From: Bog-473 sp963809825
GTDB lineage: Bacteria > Actinomycetota > Acidimicrobiia > Acidimicrobiales > RAAP-2
Length of the DNA stretch: 64,000 bases
Assembly (NCBI GenBank): GCA_963809825.1
Contig: CAWELJ010000007.1
Coordinates: forward strand, 1-64,000
Direction: 5' to 3'
Part shown: positions 60,034 to 64,000 of the stretch, in pieces
Position numbering within the stretch: position 1 is the first letter of the stretch
Layout of the letters: every line of letters begins with the position of its first letter
Translations under genes and position numbers: made by a program
Notes under the pieces: model-generated
The model's input: only the letters and a program-made list of their open reading frames with translations
Database searches by the model: none
Told to the model about the DNA's origin: nothing

Positions 60034-61404
60034 CTACGGCGTGGTCTTGGTCCCTCCGCTGAGTTTGGCGGGGAAGACATCGGTCCCGAAGGGAGCCAGT
60101 CCCTTGGCGGCGGCGTAGCCGAGGTGGCCCTGACCGTCGGTGCCGCCACTGGTCAGTCCGAGGAGGTCCTCATAGCTGCGTAGTGCCGAATAGTGGTTGT
60201 ACGAACCAGTCGTGTCGGTCGAACCGGGCTTGATGTACTTGGCGCTGAGCAGCACCGCACCGACCTGGCCTCCACCTGGTGCGGCGCTGTCCGTCGTCGC
60301 CCCGGCATTGCCAGGTGCGTGGGTGTTGGGTCCCGAAGACTCGTTGCAGCAGGCGACGCCGGCGGTCGGTCCGCCGAGGTCGGCTTCGTCGAACGTGACG
60401 ACCACGAGCATGTCGCCGTGCTTGTAGGCGGGTGCGCTGAGGATCAGGGGCATCCAGGTGTGCAGGAACTGGTCGGCCCCAGTGAGGCCCCCGACGTGAC
60501 CGCCGGTGCTGTTGGGCCCGGCGCAGGTCGCGTCGTGTCCGTCGTTGCAGAGATTCGGAGTGATGAAGCCGAACCGCGGGGTGGTGCTCTCGCTGTGAAG
60601 GTCTTTCGCCAGATGGCCCGTGGGCGAAGGCAGTCCGTTGCTGCCCATGGTGCCGAGCGGAACCACGTTGGCGTTGCACTCCGCCGGGCTGTCGATCACG
60701 GAATGGAACCAGACGAACGGGTTGTGCCGCGTGGTGTACTGGTCGGCCGGCGTGGCCACCTCGGCCGTGTCCGTGGTGCCGCTGGCCGGATGCCCGCAAT
60801 CCGTGCCACCGCCGGCGTCCGGGGTGCCACCGTCACGAGAGGGCGTGTTGCCCATGTCCTGCTCATAGGCCCGCCAGGCCGCGACATGCGTCGTCTTGTT
60901 CGGGGCGTACTTGGCGTCGAGCTGCGAGGCGATCGTCGCGACGGAGATGGGGTAGACACATCCCTGACCGTCGACCTGTCCGGGGTTCGCGGCCTTGTCG
61001 GCGTCGGGCGTGCCGGGAGCAACGTCTGCAAAAGCGAACCCGTTGTCCGCACAGTCCGCCTGCGTGTCCAGCGTTGGCGCCTGCCCGGAGACCTGGGCGA
61101 TGTAGTTGTCCAAACTGGCGTGGCCGGTTGCGTAGTAGTTCTGCAACAGCTCCCCCTTGCTGCGGAGCGCCCCGTTCAGGTACGTGGCGGGAGAACCGGC
61201 ACCGAAGGTGGCCGCATACCCCTCGTTCTCGAGATCGATGACGAGGATGTGGCCGATCTTCCCGGGCGGAAGGGCGGCACGGGGGACTTTCGACGGCGCC
61301 GCCGCCCCGGCGTTCGAAGCGAGGAGGGCCAGGAGCACCCCGGAGGCCGCCAGGGTCAGGAGCGCGCGGAGGCGCAGGGCGATGGAGGGAGGGGTCGTGG
61401 ACAC
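60034..61404 (-). CDS. Secreted phosphoesterase-family protein (acid phosphatase/phospholipase C-like)
   Basis: 456 aa from GTG 61404; an ATG 14 codons upstream is less likely. Signal peptide: LRLRALLTLAASGVLLALLASNAGAAA. The catalytic domain begins KIGHILVIDLENEGYAATFGAG, the Asn/Glu metal site of the phosphoesterase (AcpA/PLC) family, followed by LLQNYYATGHASLDNYIAQVSG, GFITPNLCNDGHD, and VVVTFDEADLGG with Asp/Glu metal ligands. It is exported and likely cleaves phosphate esters or phospholipids. Several Cys pairs suggest disulfides. Confidence 0.85.
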   Translation of the reverse strand: MSTTPPSIALRLRALLTLAASGVLLALLASNAGAAAPSKVPRAALPPGKIGHILVIDLENEGYAATFGAGSPATYLNGALRSKGELLQNYYATGHASLDNYIAQVSGQAPTLDTQADCADNGFAFADVAPGTPDADKAANPGQVDGQGCVYPISVATIASQLDAKYAPNKTTHVAAWRAYEQDMGNTPSRDGGTPDAGGGTDCGHPASGTTDTAEVATPADQYTTRHNPFVWFHSVIDSPAECNANVVPLGTMGSNGLPSPTGHLAKDLHSESTTPRFGFITPNLCNDGHDATCAGPNSTGGHVGGLTGADQFLHTWMPLILSAPAYKHGDMLVVVTFDEADLGGPTAGVACCNESSGPNTHAPGNAGATTDSAAPGGGQVGAVLLSAKYIKPGSTDTTGSYNHYSALRSYEDLLGLTSGGTDGQGHLGYAAAKGLAPFGTDVFPAKLSGGTKTTP

Positions 61405-61455
61405 GGCGGGTGAGCGTAGCGGGAACCGACGCCGGAAAACCGGCACGGGACCCGC

Positions 61456-62482
61456 CTATTCGCGTGTGAATCCGGCGATATCCCGCGCCGTGTCAGCGCT
61501 GATGTCGGGGCACGCGATGGCGAAGACCTCGGTGCCGTGCATCGTTCCCATCACCTGGCGGCAACGGGCCTGGACCCCGGCGGACAGGAGTAAGCGGTAG
61601 AAGTTGATCCCCTCGTCGCGCAGGGGGTCACACTCGTTCACGTTGATCACGGTCGGTGGGAGGCCCACGACGTCGTCGACGCCCGCAAACGAGGGCCAGG
61701 CCAGAGGGTTCCGTTCGTCGAACGCCTCGATGCCGTAACCGATGCGGCCCCGGTTGTTGTGGAGATGTAGCAGGATGCCCTCGTTCTCGGTCGATGAGGG
61801 ACACTCGGGCGTCGGCCATTGTCCCGCGATGTAGGGGCAGAGTGCGTAGAGGCCCTTGATGAGACCCAGGTCACCATCGCGCTTGAGCTTGAGCCCGGTC
61901 GCCAGCGTGAGGTTGCCGCCGCCGCTCTCGCCCGCGACGACGATCCTGGCCAGCGGTCGACGTTGAGCTCCTCCGCGTGGGCGACGACCCAGCGCAGGCC
62001 CGAGACGCAGTCGTTGAGCCCGGCCGGGAAAGGGCGCCACCTCGGGGGCCGAAGAGGCCACGATGGAGTTGCGGAAAGTCAACCATGACGACGGCAACGC
62101 CGTTGGCGGCGATGTGCTTCCCCCAGCCGCGGTACATCCCGTCGAAGCAGGACTGGGTCGCCATCCCGCCGCCGTGGATGTAGTACACGCAGGCCAACGG
62201 GACGTCGGACGGGGGACGGATGATCTGCAGGTTGACGGAGTTGCCATCGGGCTGCGAGACGAACTCCACCGTTGTCACCTCGAGGCCGCTCGGCGCGGCC
62301 TCGTCGCAGAGATCCTGGAAGGCTCGAAATGCTTCCCGCCCGGCAATCGCTTCGGGCGTGTTGGCCTCGGCGATCAGCTGCTCCCGGCTCGCCACGTCCG
62401 CGAGCGTGATGCGCGGGATGACTTCGAGGATGCCGCGGAGGCGGGGGTCCAGGCGGAGGTCTGTCGCGATGTCCATGGCCAT
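61456..62482 (-). pseudogene. HSL-type alpha/beta hydrolase (esterase), frameshifted
   Basis: A single esterase is spread over three frames. The first part (from ATG 62482) carries YYIHGGGMATQS, the oxyanion HGGG. The last part carries the nucleophile GESGGGN, the acid in VNECDPLRDEG and the His in TMHGTEVFA. Frame changes occur at an AAA/TTT run (62075-62077, +1), a GGG/CCC run (62026-62028, +1) and near 61951-61957. The intact length would be about 340 aa, normal for the family. Either a recent pseudogene or base-call errors in homopolymers; all catalytic residues remain. Confidence 0.8.
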
Positions 62483-62515
62483 GGGCTCATTCGACCATAA
62501 AGACTCTCCGGATGC

Positions 62516-64000
62516 TCACGACGGTGCGTCGAGCCACTCTTCTTCGGCAGACGGCGTCGGAATCGGGGGCACAGCCGGGGGCGCCATCTTGTCGGCCGCC
62601 GCGCTGGCCCGCACTGTCCGAGGTCTGCGATCCGCGGCGGCAGCACTGAGAACGGCCGCCAAAGCGATCACGGATGTGATCTGAGCCGATTGTCCGAATG
62701 CCCCGATCTGCATCTTCGGCAGTGCGCCCGGGTGCATCGCCACCGCCAGCCCAGCGCCGACGAAGGCAACGAATGCCACGACGGCCATCAGATCCCCACC
62801 CCATCTCCGCGCCGCCCACATGAGCGGGAGAGCGACGAGCGCCAACGGTCCGCCCACCAGGAACAGAGCGCCGAGTGCGCAAGTGGCCAGCAACCAGAAG
62901 GGAGGGAAAGCCCGCGCGCCAGCCGGCTCGCGCGCGGGCTTCCTGGAGGGAAGCAGTGCCAACAGCAAGAGAGCTGCGAGCAAGAATGCCCCGAGGAGCA
63001 ACCCTCCCCGGAAGAGGCCGTCGGGACGCATCGTCAATTGCACTCTGCCCGCCGGGCCGGCTGGAACGATGTAGCCCTGTTGCCAACCATCGACTCGGAC
63101 CGGCGTCAAAGTGCGGTTGCTGAGTGTTGCCACCCACGCAGCATTGTAGTTCTGCGGGATGACCAGGTATGTCGCCGCACCGGGACCGACCTTGACAGTT
63201 CTGGAGGCCGCATTCCAGTGCTCAACGCTCGCCGTTCGCGCCGTGTGCCCGTACCCTGACGCGAAGACAGACGGGGAGTTCTGAAGCACCAAGGACGTTA
63301 TTTCGAACGGTGCTGAAGAAGCCGCTGCCTCGACCGAGTGATGGCCGGCGGCGAGTGGCACACCGTCCGGTGAGGTGCAGGCAGAGATCCCGACTGGGCG
63401 CAATCTCAGCAGATCTCCCAACGATGTGGACACCGAAGTGGGTGTTGACACGCCGTCCACGAGTACCGGCGGACCTTGGCCACAGCCCAGAGTCAACGTG
63501 GAGGACATGTCCGGGGTGACAACAGGTGTGTCGTTCAGCGCCGGTATGTGCGCCGACGCGAGTCCTACGGGAACGGTCATCGGTACGCCGTATGCGGGCG
63601 AGAGGGTGATCCTGGACGTGGTGCGCAGAAACTCGACTCGCAGCACGTTCGTGACGAGCGGGACGAAATGGATGAGACCACCCGCTCGAGGAACGCGGAG
63701 CACCTGGGACTGCCCGGTCGAACCTGATATGGAAATTTCCGTGGGCCGGGACGCACGAGGCGTAGGTGTGAGCACAATCGAATCGACGGTCCGCACGCCG
63801 CTCCATGTGAAGGTGAGAGTGGGCCGGGAGTCGCCAAGAGCTGCGATCCAGGGCAGGCCGGCATTGTCCAGCAGGTTCTCTGCTCTGAAGCGAGGCAGAT
63901 ACCCCAACCAAGATGAAGCGCTGACCTGCTGAACCGCGGAGACCGTCGGTGTCAAGAACTCCAGGAGGGATTCGAGTGCGGGACCCGGTACGGGTACGGC
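62516..64000 (-). CDS. AftD-like arabinofuranosyltransferase, C-terminal part (runs off the right edge)
   Basis: 495 codons are visible; the frame is open to base 64000, so the N-terminal membrane GT-C core lies outside the window. A galactose-binding-like beta domain is seen (NLLDNAGLPWIAALGDSRPTLTF, then TVDSIVLTPTPRASRPTEISI), followed by VDGWQQGYIVPAGPAG, and C-terminal membrane helices (GGLLLGAFLLAALLLLALLP and three to four more), then a Pro/Ala tail. This is the layout of the alpha-(1->3)-arabinofuranosyltransferase/DUF3367 family. A role in arabinogalactan-like cell-wall polymer is inferred. Confidence 0.75.
   Translation of the reverse strand, partial: AVPVPGPALESLLEFLTPTVSAVQQVSASSWLGYLPRFRAENLLDNAGLPWIAALGDSRPTLTFTWSGVRTVDSIVLTPTPRASRPTEISISGSTGQSQVLRVPRAGGLIHFVPLVTNVLRVEFLRTTSRITLSPAYGVPMTVPVGLASAHIPALNDTPVVTPDMSSTLTLGCGQGPPVLVDGVSTPTSVSTSLGDLLRLRPVGISACTSPDGVPLAAGHHSVEAAASSAPFEITSLVLQNSPSVFASGYGHTARTASVEHWNAASRTVKVGPGAATYLVIPQNYNAAWVATLSNRTLTPVRVDGWQQGYIVPAGPAGRVQLTMRPDGLFRGGLLLGAFLLAALLLLALLPSRKPAREPAGARAFPPFWLLATCALGALFLVGGPLALVALPLMWAARRWGGDLMAVVAFVAFVGAGLAVAMHPGALPKMQIGAFGQSAQITSVIALAAVLSAAAADRRPRTVRASAAADKMAPPAVPPIPTPSAEEEWLDAPS

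Noticed and set aside
1..64000. tRNA, rRNA and other structured RNA genes
   Set aside because: No tRNA-like cloverleaf or rRNA segment was recognised in the intergenic gaps; a tRNAscan-SE/Infernal run would confirm.

Overview
The window is high-GC bacterial DNA with the gene content of an actinobacterium. It carries ScpA/ScpB, a mycothiol-isomerase-type DinB-fold protein, a lysine-tailed Ku, TreT, an AftD-like arabinofuranosyltransferase, and many genes that look leaderless (a TAnnnT box 6-8 nt before an ATG/GTG). Tandem GYW...DGG...FGDA repeats in a secreted protein fit Acidimicrobiia-like Actinomycetota; this placement is inference. Isoprenoids appear to come from the MEP route (ispH is present). 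The one HMG-CoA reductase-like gene is truncated and lacks a catalytic His.

Layout. 1-3.3 kb holds mobile-element scraps (serine recombinase and IS110 pieces), an ECF sigma factor and its membrane partner. 3.3-11.3 kb is an ion and membrane region: a translationally coupled MarR / CLC channel / ABC ATPase / ABC permease operon with a perfect operator palindrome, then a DUF4118 sensor-like protein, a cation/Ca exchanger and a K+ channel with an RCK domain. 11.7-19.6 kb is mixed accessory DNA: an orphan Flp pilin, the HMGR fragment, a Tat-exported peptide-binding protein, a PhyH oxygenase, a phosphotriesterase-like hydrolase and a PanE-like reductase. 19.6-24.4 kb is a lipid/isoprenoid-type cluster: SRPBCC, UbiA-like protein, methyltransferase, geranylgeranyl reductase-like oxidoreductase and GT87. 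24.8-29.3 kb is a large Ig-repeat surface protein whose frame is broken by four single-base indels that sum to zero.

29.3-38.9 kb carries Ku, a 2-oxoacid dehydrogenase E1alpha-E1beta-E2 operon, a 58-aa microprotein under an apparent LexA/SOS box, a CBS protein, an HTH-flavin-binding fusion, TreT with a small partner, a HAD phosphatase and a lysine-rich histone-H1/HbhA-like protein. 38.9-60 kb is a dense housekeeping block, mostly on the plus strand with short overlaps: tlyA-nadK-recN-pyrG-nudix-xerD-dksA-like-M50, trpS on the other strand, scpA-scpB-rluB-aroH-tyrA-aroA/cmk fusion-plsC, GT2-HD-ispH on the minus strand, and DUF512-der-zinc ribbon-gamma carbonic anhydrase. 60-64 kb has a secreted phosphoesterase, a frameshifted HSL-type esterase and the C-terminal part of an AftD-like protein that runs off the right edge.

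No rRNA, tRNA, CRISPR array or intact insertion sequence was found by eye.
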